Of a stretch of DNA of 64,000 nucleotides, positions 57,819 to 64,000 are shown piece after piece; position 1 is the first letter of the stretch; each line of letters starts with the position of its first letter. The position numbers and the translations under genes were made by a program. This DNA comes from Hyphomicrobiaceae bacterium. GTDB lineage: Bacteria > Pseudomonadota > Alphaproteobacteria > Rhizobiales > Hyphomicrobiaceae. The notes beneath the pieces were generated by a model. It ran no database searches. It was not told the DNA's origin and worked only from the letters and a program-made list of their open reading frames with translations. The DNA lies in the NCBI GenBank assembly GCA_041397645.1, contig JAWKWE010000004.1, forward strand, positions 1,922,001 through 1,986,000, in the 5' to 3' direction.

Positions 57819-58343
57819 CTAACGCTGGCTTATCTGGCCACCCGAGTTCAGCACAGTCTGCGCACGACGATTCTGCGACCAACAGGAGATGTCGTTGCAA
57901 ACCGCCACCGGGCGCTCCTTACCGTAGGAGATGGTGCGGATGCGCTGGCCATTGATGCCGTTTTGCGAAAGGTAGTTGCGCACAGCGGTTGCACGCTTGG
58001 CGCCCAGCGCGATGTTGTATTCGCGGGTGCCGCGCTCGTCAGCGTGGCCCTCAATCGTGATGGTGTATTGCGGATACTGCTGTAGCCACTGCGCCTGCTT
58101 GGCGAGGGTCTGGCTGGCTTCCGGCGTCAGGTCGACACTATCCGTCGAGAAGTAGACGATGTCGCCGACGTTCTGCGTAAAATCGCGCTGAGAGCCAGGT
58201 GTGGCAGCACCATACTTTCCACCAGCTGCGTTCAGCGCAGCTTCCGGCGAATTCTCCTTGTTGGCGCAGGCCGCAGCCGACAGCGCCAACGCAGAAACCG
58301 CTGCCAAGCGCAGCGCGGCCAACAAACTCTGTCGGACTAACAT
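57819..58343 (-). CDS. pal: peptidoglycan-associated lipoprotein Pal
   Basis: A 174-residue lipoprotein. The lipobox LSAAAC puts the lipidated Cys at residue 26; the OmpA-C domain (60-170) contains IEGHADERGTREYNIALG with the peptidoglycan-binding Asp and the Arg in SQNRRA. The C-x4-C pair (VAVCNDISC) matches alphaproteobacterial Pal. Pal anchors the outer membrane to peptidoglycan and is moved to the division site by TolB and TolQRA. Start at the ATG at 58343 after GAGGGACAAGG. Here pal is separated from tolB by two small lipoprotein genes. Confidence 0.97.
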   Translation of the reverse strand: MLVRQSLLAALRLAAVSALALSAAACANKENSPEAALNAAGGKYGAATPGSQRDFTQNVGDIVYFSTDSVDLTPEASQTLAKQAQWLQQYPQYTITIEGHADERGTREYNIALGAKRATAVRNYLSQNGINGQRIRTISYGKERPVAVCNDISCWSQNRRAQTVLNSGGQISQR

Positions 58344-58838
58344 CCTTGTCCCTCTCGCTCCATTGGGCCGGAGGGGTCTCCTCTGAAACGGCCTGGGCAA
58401 CCTTTTGACGTGTGAAGAGATTTAATGTGAGCTTCCGCCGAAAATGTGGCCGCACCAACGGCCTGCACTGGCAGGTGAAAGGCTCCTTGCTGAGGTAATC
58501 TAACGTCCCGTTTGTTGATTCTGCCACGGGCACTTCGCGCTCATCCCCTGCCAATTCGCCCCAGGGATGAGGCTCATTCGTCTGTGACAAGAGGTAGAGC
58601 TTTCTGCGCCACACGACGATGCACGGGCTGCGAGCTGGGCGTCTTTGGTGGCCCTTGGGTCACGACCGGAAACAAGTCAGAAAACGCTCAGAAACACTGA
58701 ATCTCGCACCGGATCCGAAGCATGCAACCCAACAAAACCGATACCCAAAAACGAAATCAAGACCGAATTGAAAACGGATCTCTCCGTCAACAACTCGGCC
58801 TTGAAAGGTCGTTAGCTAACGTCCTTGACGTAAATCGC
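58344..58838. other. region between pal and the small lipoprotein genes
   Basis: About 495 bases without a supported gene. It is long for an operon spacer, so pal may have its own promoter here. No clear terminator or RNA structure was picked out; open frames on either strand lack a ribosome binding site. Confidence 0.5.
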
Positions 58839-58964
58839 TTAGCGAGCGATTTCGGTCTTGGCAACGTCAGCGCCGAGCTTCATCGGAACGTGCTCAACTT
58901 CACGACGGCAAGCGCCGAGAGCAACGGCCGCAACGAGCGTAGCGATAAGAATAGCGCCCTTCAT
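58839..58964 (-). CDS. tiny lipoprotein 1, paralog of its neighbour
   Basis: A 41-residue lipoprotein: a signal peptide (MKGAILIATLVAAVALGAC) with lipobox LGAC, Cys19 modified, and a mature part of only 23 residues starting RREVEHVPMKLGAD. The ATG has a strong AAGGAG site. The neighbour at 59006 shares the lipobox and R-R-E-V-E-H-x-P-M-K-L-G-A-D. With Arg at +2 it should not be an inner-membrane retention signal, so outer-membrane placement is likely (inference). It sits between tolB and pal in the same direction. No family I can name; too short for ordinary annotation. Confidence 0.8.
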   Translation of the reverse strand: MKGAILIATLVAAVALGACRREVEHVPMKLGADVAKTEIAR

Positions 58965-59005
58965 GTCTTAATCTCCTTGATTAGTGTCCCAGACTTCTGC
59001 CTCAG

Positions 59006-59143
59006 TTAGCGCGCAACATGCCCGGCTACCGGGACGTCAGCGCCGAGCTTCATCGGTGTATGCTCAACTTCGCGACGGCAAGCGCCAAGCGCCACAGCCG
59101 CGATTACCGCTGAAAGAACGATCAGCCCCTTCACACCACGCAT
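59006..59143 (-). CDS. tiny lipoprotein 2, paralog of its neighbour
   Basis: A 45-residue lipoprotein: signal peptide MRGVKGLIVLSAVIAAVALG, lipobox LGAC with Cys22, mature part of 24 residues starting RREVEHTPMKLGAD and ending VPVAGHVAR. The start I choose (59143) has AGGAG at eight bases; the ATG six bases earlier is too close to that site. It lies 41 bases upstream of tiny lipoprotein 1 on the same strand, a tandem duplication. It lies downstream of tolB and its terminator, so the pair probably has its own promoter. Confidence 0.8.
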   Translation of the reverse strand: MRGVKGLIVLSAVIAAVALGACRREVEHTPMKLGADVPVAGHVAR

Positions 59144-59349
59144 GGTCATGTCTCCTGATACGTTTCCGGCAGAAGCCGTAGGATTTGGGTACCCTGGGGG
59201 GGGGCTGGCAATCAAGAACTGTCAGGGGTTTGAACGAGTTTTCCAGCCCAACAGATGCGAAAATGCCACTCGATGGCAGCACCTGCCACACGCTAGAGCG
59301 CGTACCCTGTCTTGGGCGTTAATACCTTGTTAAGATTTAGTAAAACTTA

Positions 59350-59380
59350 GGGCCCCAATTACATCGCGCAATTGGAGCCC
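59350..59380 (-). terminator. intrinsic terminator after tolB
   Basis: Inverted repeat GGGCCCCAATT/AATTGGAGCCC, 10 of 11 pairs, with a 9-base loop, 25 bases past the tolB stop, followed on the leftward strand by a T-rich stretch (TAAGTTTTACTAAATC). It ends the tolQRAB transcript. Confidence 0.75.
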
Positions 59381-59404
59381 AGCATATGAGACATGTTTAG
59401 CTCA

Positions 59405-60742
59405 TCAATTGAGCAGGGGAGACCATGCCGGATCTGATGCAAACGACGGGGTGGGAACCTGCCGCTCATTATACCCGGTGATATCGACCGAGAAGATTCG
59501 CGCGCCCCCGTTCGCACCTTGCGATTCCCGGAAGAACATCAAAACGCGCCCGTTGGGAGCCCAGGTCGGGCCTTCGTTATGGTAGCCCTCGGTGAGAATT
59601 CGCTCCCCGCTCCCGTCAGGCCGCATAACGCCGATAAGGAATCGGCCCGACATCTGTTTGGTAAACGCGATGTAGTCCCCGCGCGGCGACCAGACTGGCG
59701 TGGAATACCGCCCGCCGTCCGCCCCCGATACCCGGTGAACGCCCGACCCGTCGGCATTCATTACGTAAAGCTCCTGAGATCCCTCCCGGTCGCTTTCAAA
59801 GACGATCTGGCGGCCGTCTGGCGAATAGCATGGGCCGGTGTCGATGGCGTTGGTCTGCGGCGTAATCCGGCGGGACTGACGCGATCGCAGATCCATCTCG
59901 AAAATACTGCTTGAGCCGTCCTGTGCTCCCAGACTCATGATGACGCGCTGTCCGTCCGGGGAAAATCGCGGCGCAAAAGTCATGTTCGGGAAGTCGCCGA
60001 CAAGTTCGCGCCGTCCCGTCTCGAGGTTCATGATGAAAACGCGCGGTTGATCGCGCATGTAGGACATATAAGTGATTTCCTGGTTGGTCGGCGAGAATCG
60101 CGGCGTAAGCACGAGTTCCTGTCCCTGACTCAGCAACCGCACGTTAGCGCCATCCTGATCCATGATGGCCAGGCGCTTGACGCGCTTATCCTTGGGGCCG
60201 GTTTCGTCTATGAAGACGATACGGGTATCGAAATAGCCCTTCTCGCCAGTAAGGCGCTGATAGACCTGATCGGCGATCAGGTGGCCAATCCGCCGCCAAT
60301 TCTGAGCCGCCGTGGAAAACCGCTGACCGACGAGCTGGCGGCCTGAAGCAACGTCCCACACTCGAAATTCAGCACCCACCTTGCCGTCGCCGGTCTTGAC
60401 CGTGCGGCCGACCACCAGGGCATCGGCACGGATCGCACGCCAGTCAGGAAACCTCGGCGCGGCATTCACGTCGCGGATCTGCTCCAGGAACGATGCCCGG
60501 TCGAGAGGCTGAAACAGGCCAGAACGCTCAAGATCCGCCTGCACGACGTTTGCGACGTCGTTGGCGAGTTGCGGATCATCTCCAAGAAACACTGGGATCG
60601 CGATCGGAATTGGAGCGATCGTGCCCTGGGTCTGTGTACCTTGCAGCTGTGCGCTCGCAGGAACTGCTTCGAACATCGTCACCAGGTACGCGAGGCCGAC
60701 AAGCGCCCAAACGCCTCGAAGTTTCAGTATCGCATTCGACAT
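59405..60742 (-). CDS. tolB: Tol-Pal system beta-propeller protein TolB
   Basis: A 445-residue periplasmic protein. Signal peptide (cleavage at ASA-Q near residue 31), N-terminal TolB_N domain (35-165, with [20 protein letters not shown] and [16 protein letters not shown]) and a six-bladed propeller made of repeats such as [32 protein letters not shown] and [14 protein letters not shown]. It shuttles between TolA and Pal. Its stop is followed by a terminator, so the core tolQRAB transcript ends here. Confidence 0.97.
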   Translation of the reverse strand: MSNAILKLRGVWALVGLAYLVTMFEAVPASAQLQGTQTQGTIAPIPIAIPVFLGDDPQLANDVANVVQADLERSGLFQPLDRASFLEQIRDVNAAPRFPDWRAIRADALVVGRTVKTGDGKVGAEFRVWDVASGRQLVGQRFSTAAQNWRRIGHLIADQVYQRLTGEKGYFDTRIVFIDETGPKDKRVKRLAIMDQDGANVRLLSQGQELVLTPRFSPTNQEITYMSYMRDQPRVFIMNLETGRRELVGDFPNMTFAPRFSPDGQRVIMSLGAQDGSSSIFEMDLRSRQSRRITPQTNAIDTGPCYSPDGRQIVFESDREGSQELYVMNADGSGVHRVSGADGGRYSTPVWSPRGDYIAFTKQMSGRFLIGVMRPDGSGERILTEGYHNEGPTWAPNGRVLMFFRESQGANGGARIFSVDITGYNERQVPTPSFASDPAWSPLLN

Positions 60743-60845
60743 TCAGGAATTCTCGCTTGTCCGTTGGTACTAAACGCTTCACCCGTGCCGCAGCCTGCCA
60801 ATTTGATCGGCTTTCGCCGGAGAATGAAGCAAGTGTTAGGCGCAA

Positions 60846-61925
60846 TCACAACATTTCACGCGGATCGAAGACCCAGATGATGTCCTTCCAAGCATCGTAT
60901 TTGTCCGTGGGCAATAAGTAAGGCTGGCAGGCCTTTACCGCGCGAACTGCGGTTTCGGCCGCCACTTGACCGGAAGCGCCCGAGGGGGCGGAACGCACCG
61001 AGGGATCGCCGTCCAGCGTACCATCAGGCTTCAAACGCCATCCCAGTTCGACCACCGGAACCTCATCGCCACCGCCCCCTCCAGGCAAACGCCAGCACTG
61101 GGCGAGCCGCGATTTGATCATGCCCGCTAGGAGGTCCTGCTCGCGCGCCGAAAGAACCGTGTCTTTTCCGGTCGCCGTACCTGCTTCTTTGCCGATGGCC
61201 GTTGCCGTCTTGCTGGTGCCTGAGGCTTGCTGGCCCTTCTTTGTCGGATCCTTGTCGATCAAAGCCTTTTGGGAATCATCGGGCGCCTTGTTGAGAAGAT
61301 TAGCGATCTTATTTGGATCAAACTTCTTGGCTTCTTCGGCTTTCCGTTTTGCCTCGGCAAGCTTCTTTTTCTTCAGCTCCTCTTCACGCTTCTTCTTAGC
61401 TTCGGCCTTCTTCTTTGCTTCTTCGGCAGCCTTCTTCTTGGCCTCCTCTTCGGCCTTCTTCTTTGCCTCTTCGTCCGCCTTCTTCTTGGCGTCGGCCTCC
61501 GCTTTCAAGCGGTCCTCTTCCAGCTTTTGCTGCAGAAGCTTCTGCTCTTCAGGCGTTGGGCCAGGCGGAGGAGGAGGCGGCGGCTCGTCGAGCTTCTTGG
61601 CAATGGGGTCAGGTTCAGGCGGCGGCGGCTCTTCAGCCTTTGCGACCTCTTCGGCCGGCGGTGGCGGAGGAGGCGGAGCGTTGTTGGGCTTCTTGGCGTC
61701 GTTCTTGGAGTCGTCTGGCTTTGGTTCGTCGTTGGCTTTGGTCTCAAGTTGCTTTGCGTCTTCGCTTCCCTGCTTCAAACGCAGGAACTCGCTTGGCGTG
61801 ATGACCTCGGCCGAAATGATAGGGGTGTTCTCGTTCGGTAGCTCTGACACCGCGCGCATGGAGAGGTACGCCCAACCGATGAGCGCAGCATGACACATCA
61901 GCGATATGACGAGCCCTAATGGCAC
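60846..61925 (-). CDS. tolA: Tol-Pal system protein TolA
   Basis: A 359-residue protein with one N-terminal membrane helix (residues 5-22), a Pro/Glu-rich segment (80-130), a long Lys/Glu/Ala helix (about 135-205, repeated KKKAEEEAKKK) and a C-terminal domain (about 255-355). The C-terminal part carries the TolA/TonB-like ending with WRLPGG and LGWRLKPDGTLDG. The start is GTG with GGGAGG nine bases upstream, inside the end of tolR. TolA links the TolQR motor to TolB-Pal in the outer membrane. The long Lys-rich segment has a second translation in the opposite direction that is only a shadow. Confidence 0.96.
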   Translation of the reverse strand: MPLGLVISLMCHAALIGWAYLSMRAVSELPNENTPIISAEVITPSEFLRLKQGSEDAKQLETKANDEPKPDDSKNDAKKPNNAPPPPPPPAEEVAKAEEPPPPEPDPIAKKLDEPPPPPPPGPTPEEQKLLQQKLEEDRLKAEADAKKKADEEAKKKAEEEAKKKAAEEAKKKAEAKKKREEELKKKKLAEAKRKAEEAKKFDPNKIANLLNKAPDDSQKALIDKDPTKKGQQASGTSKTATAIGKEAGTATGKDTVLSAREQDLLAGMIKSRLAQCWRLPGGGGGDEVPVVELGWRLKPDGTLDGDPSVRSAPSGASGQVAAETAVRAVKACQPYLLPTDKYDAWKDIIWVFDPREML

Positions 61926-61930
61926 GTCTT

Positions 61931-62386
61931 TTAGCCTCCCTTTTCTTCGTCCGTGACGAAGGAGAGTTTATTGAAGCCTCCAGCCTTGATACGCCCCATG
62001 ACGCGCATGATGACGCCATACGCGACACCTTTATCACCGCGAATATAGATCGGCTCGTCGTAGCCATTCTTGGCGATTGCCTTGAGCTTGTCGGCAACCT
62101 GATCGAGTTCAACGGGTGTTTCGCCGATGAAGATCTCGCCGCCCGACTTGACCGTCACCGCGAGCGGCTCCTGCTTGGGCGCCGGAATCTGTTGTCCCTT
62201 TGCTTCGGGAAGCTCGACGGGTATGCCGACTTGAAGCAATGGTGCCGCCACCATGAAGATGATCAGAAGCACCAGCATGACGTCCACCATCGGCGTCACG
62301 TTGATCTCAGCCATGGGCATGTGCCGTCCACGGCGGCGACGTCCGCGTCCGGTTGGAGCTGCTTGTGTTTTGACGCTTGCACCCAT
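61931..62386 (-). CDS. tolR: Tol-Pal system protein TolR
   Basis: A 151-residue ExbD/TolR protein. Its single helix (about 31-50) begins with MAEINVTPMVDVMLVLL, where the Asp (residue 34) is the proton-carrying residue of the TolQR motor. The periplasmic part follows (VPVELPEAKGQQIPAP and GDKGVAYGVIMRVMG). It overlaps nothing; tolA starts five bases downstream. N-terminus is basic ([11 protein letters not shown]). Confidence 0.97.
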   Translation of the reverse strand: MGASVKTQAAPTGRGRRRRGRHMPMAEINVTPMVDVMLVLLIIFMVAAPLLQVGIPVELPEAKGQQIPAPKQEPLAVTVKSGGEIFIGETPVELDQVADKLKAIAKNGYDEPIYIRGDKGVAYGVIMRVMGRIKAGGFNKLSFVTDEEKGG

Positions 62387-62413
62387 GGCTCGTCCCCTTG
62401 TTGACGCGGGCTC

Positions 62414-63130
62414 TTAGTTGCGCACGTCGATCTGACGCGAGACGATGGCGGCGAACTCGTCGGCGAAAGCGTAGAGACGCTGAGATATCGCGGCAGAGTC
62501 GGCTGAAAACTTGTTGTAGAAGATGACCGCGGGAATAGCCGCCATAAGGCCAAGCGCGGTTGCAAACAACGCCTCGGCAATACCGGGCGCCACGACCGCG
62601 AGGTTTGTGTTCTTGGAGACGGCAATCGACTGGAACGCGGTCATGATACCCCAGACGGTACCGAACAGGCCGACGAAGGGTGCAGTGGAGCCGACCGTTG
62701 CAAGAAACAGCAAACGCCTGTCGAGCCGCTCCATCTCACGGCTGATCGTGACATCCATCACCTTCTCGACACGCAACTGAATGCCGCCAAGCGCGCGGAT
62801 ATTGCCTTCTACCGACCGTTTCCATTCGCGCATGGCAGCAACGAATAGAGCAGCCATGGTGATCGTGCGTCCCCGGGCTAGCCCGGCATAAAGCTCATCG
62901 AGTGACTGACCCGACCAGAACAGCGATTCAAACTTGTCGCTCTCGACGCGCGCACGTCGAAACGCGAACAGCTTTTCGAAGATGATCGCCCAAGACCAGA
63001 TGGATGACAGCAGCAAACCGATCATCACAAACTTGACGACGAGATGGGCCTGCAGAAACAGCTCGAAAAATGAAAACCCGCCTGCGCTCACCGGAGCGAT
63101 GGCACCTTGGGCAACGTCAGCGGGGTTCAT
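62414..63130 (-). CDS. tolQ: Tol-Pal system protein TolQ
   Basis: A 238-residue MotA/TolQ/ExbB proton-channel protein with three helices (about 26-46, 138-160, 170-195). The key stretch is GLFGTVWGIMTAFQSIA (third-helix region) and APGIAEALFATALGLMAAIPA. With TolR it uses the proton gradient to move TolA. ATG with AAAGG nine bases upstream. First gene of the leftward tol operon; the thioesterase gene ybgC that often precedes it is not here. Confidence 0.97.
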   Translation of the reverse strand: MNPADVAQGAIAPVSAGGFSFFELFLQAHLVVKFVMIGLLLSSIWSWAIIFEKLFAFRRARVESDKFESLFWSGQSLDELYAGLARGRTITMAALFVAAMREWKRSVEGNIRALGGIQLRVEKVMDVTISREMERLDRRLLFLATVGSTAPFVGLFGTVWGIMTAFQSIAVSKNTNLAVVAPGIAEALFATALGLMAAIPAVIFYNKFSADSAAISQRLYAFADEFAAIVSRQIDVRN

Positions 63131-63784
63131 TCATGCCAACCTTTGTTGTCTGTCTGTTGCAACCATGAAGCGACCTGAGCGACGTGCCCAGCTTCGCTCG
63201 TCAGCCAAGAAGCCGCGCTCGCCACACGCAAAAGCGAGGCGGACGCGGCGACAAGAAAGCTCACAAACGCGGCAGAGCAATGGTCCGCGTTCCCTCGCCA
63301 TGGCCGGCGGAAGCGGCATTGAAGGCTGACGTCGGCTTGTTCGACCCAATCCCCGTCACCCAAAAGCACGCCCCGCCGCGCACTGACCCGTATCGCAGTC
63401 TTGTTGCCTCGCAATATGACCAAACAAGGGCTTATGGGCAGGGGCGCACTCTGCCGACCGCTCCACTTTTCCACCAGTTTCTGAGTTCGGTTCTGAATAG
63501 ACCGGGCTTCTCAACGATGAGGCCCTTCGGAGCGTGACGGTTCAGGCCAAGGCGAGTTGATCGCAAATCTCAGCCAATCGGATTAGGTGCGCCGCAAGAA
63601 CTTTTGTTGCGTGCGCGAAACCATCGATGCGGCGGCAAAATATTATGCACTACGGGCCATTTCGATAAGAAACGATGCCTTGACAATTCGCGTCGATACG
63701 CCGCACACTTTCCAGGCAAACAACAAAATTGCCTAACAGGCAAAATCCGTCGGCATTTGACGGTTTCACTAGGGGAGAATTTGG
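63131..63784. other. region upstream of tolQ with no supported gene
   Basis: About 650 bases. It should hold the tol operon promoter and that of the rightward gene at 63785. A leftward 115-codon frame (63127-63474) ends in a 4-base overlap with tolQ, and a rightward 117-codon frame (63184-63537) overlaps it, but both have no family likeness, and I do not call either. Confidence 0.45.
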
Positions 63785-64000
63785 ATGTCCACTTCAAGCG
63801 ACCCAAGGGTCGATCAAATGTACGCGCGCGACCGCGGAGCAGCGCTTCTGGCGCTGGTGACTCTGTGGTCCACACTACTCTTCGTTTTCTGGGAAGTCTT
63901 GCCTCTCGTTCCCGAGCCCGCGGTTCTTTACGTGCTGGGCGCTGGCGTAGCGATGGTGTTGCTCTTCAACACCGCCTCGATCCTGGCGATGCTCTCGCAC
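63785..64000 (+). CDS. membrane protein, partial (runs off the window end)
   Basis: Starts at ATG 63785 after AGGGGAGAA and remains open for 72 codons to the window edge. Residues 17-37 and 43-66 are two hydrophobic helices with a short loop (LPLVPEPAV); the N-terminus is polar. No family can be named from this part. The clear start and codon pattern support a real gene that continues to the right. Confidence 0.72.
   Translation, partial: MSTSSDPRVDQMYARDRGAALLALVTLWSTLLFVFWEVLPLVPEPAVLYVLGAGVAMVLLFNTASILAMLSH

Overview
The window is high-GC chromosomal DNA from an alphaproteobacterium, most likely of the order Hyphomicrobiales and close to Hyphomicrobium. This is inferred from the cell-cycle kinase CckA, the CgtA-free tolQRAB-pal-cpoB layout, a GTTC-type candidate operator before recA, and two copies of the PQQ precursor gene pqqA of the form found in methylotrophs. 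I see no rRNA, tRNA, insertion sequence, prophage or CRISPR array. Most genes are housekeeping; the accessory material is small exported or membrane proteins.

Left part (0-18 kb): a CPA2 cation antiporter, an SDR oxidoreductase, kdsA, then a 4.3 kb stretch bounded by two almost identical 29-residue pqqA genes. Between them lie small membrane or exported proteins, a DUF2147 protein and a membrane-anchored coiled-coil protein built from five exact 31-residue repeats. After it come bolA and grxD (Fe-S cluster trafficking), a double-domain PqiA-like membrane protein, rpsD, a TrmJ-type RNA methyltransferase with a DUF433-like N-terminal extension, icd, an SH3 protein and a pirin.

Middle part (18-47 kb): alaS, recA, a 2TM/beta-rich protein of unknown role, cckA with a divergent FliO-like gene, an HTH regulator and a patatin. 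A vitamin B12 uptake operon btuB-btuF-btuC-btuD is read leftward from a clear cobalamin riboswitch and its genes overlap by ATGA junctions. Next come an MFS carrier coupled to a metallophosphoesterase, a Nudix protein that has lost its catalytic glutamates, a GNAT acetyltransferase, an LptA-like protein, purA, a DUF4139 protein, serC, two outer-membrane beta-barrel proteins and glmM.

Right part (47-64 kb): an orphan ParA ATPase followed by an unknown partner-like protein, a GST-kappa-type isomerase and a rhomboid protease. Facing them is a long leftward block that begins with tolQ-tolR-tolA-tolB. It continues with two tiny tandem lipoprotein genes, pal, a second OmpA-like protein, cpoB, tilS, ftsH, folP and a YcxB-like gene. 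The Tol-Pal block is the cell-envelope constriction machine; the extra small lipoproteins and extra OmpA-like protein inside it are the most unusual part of that cluster. The window ends inside a small membrane protein gene.
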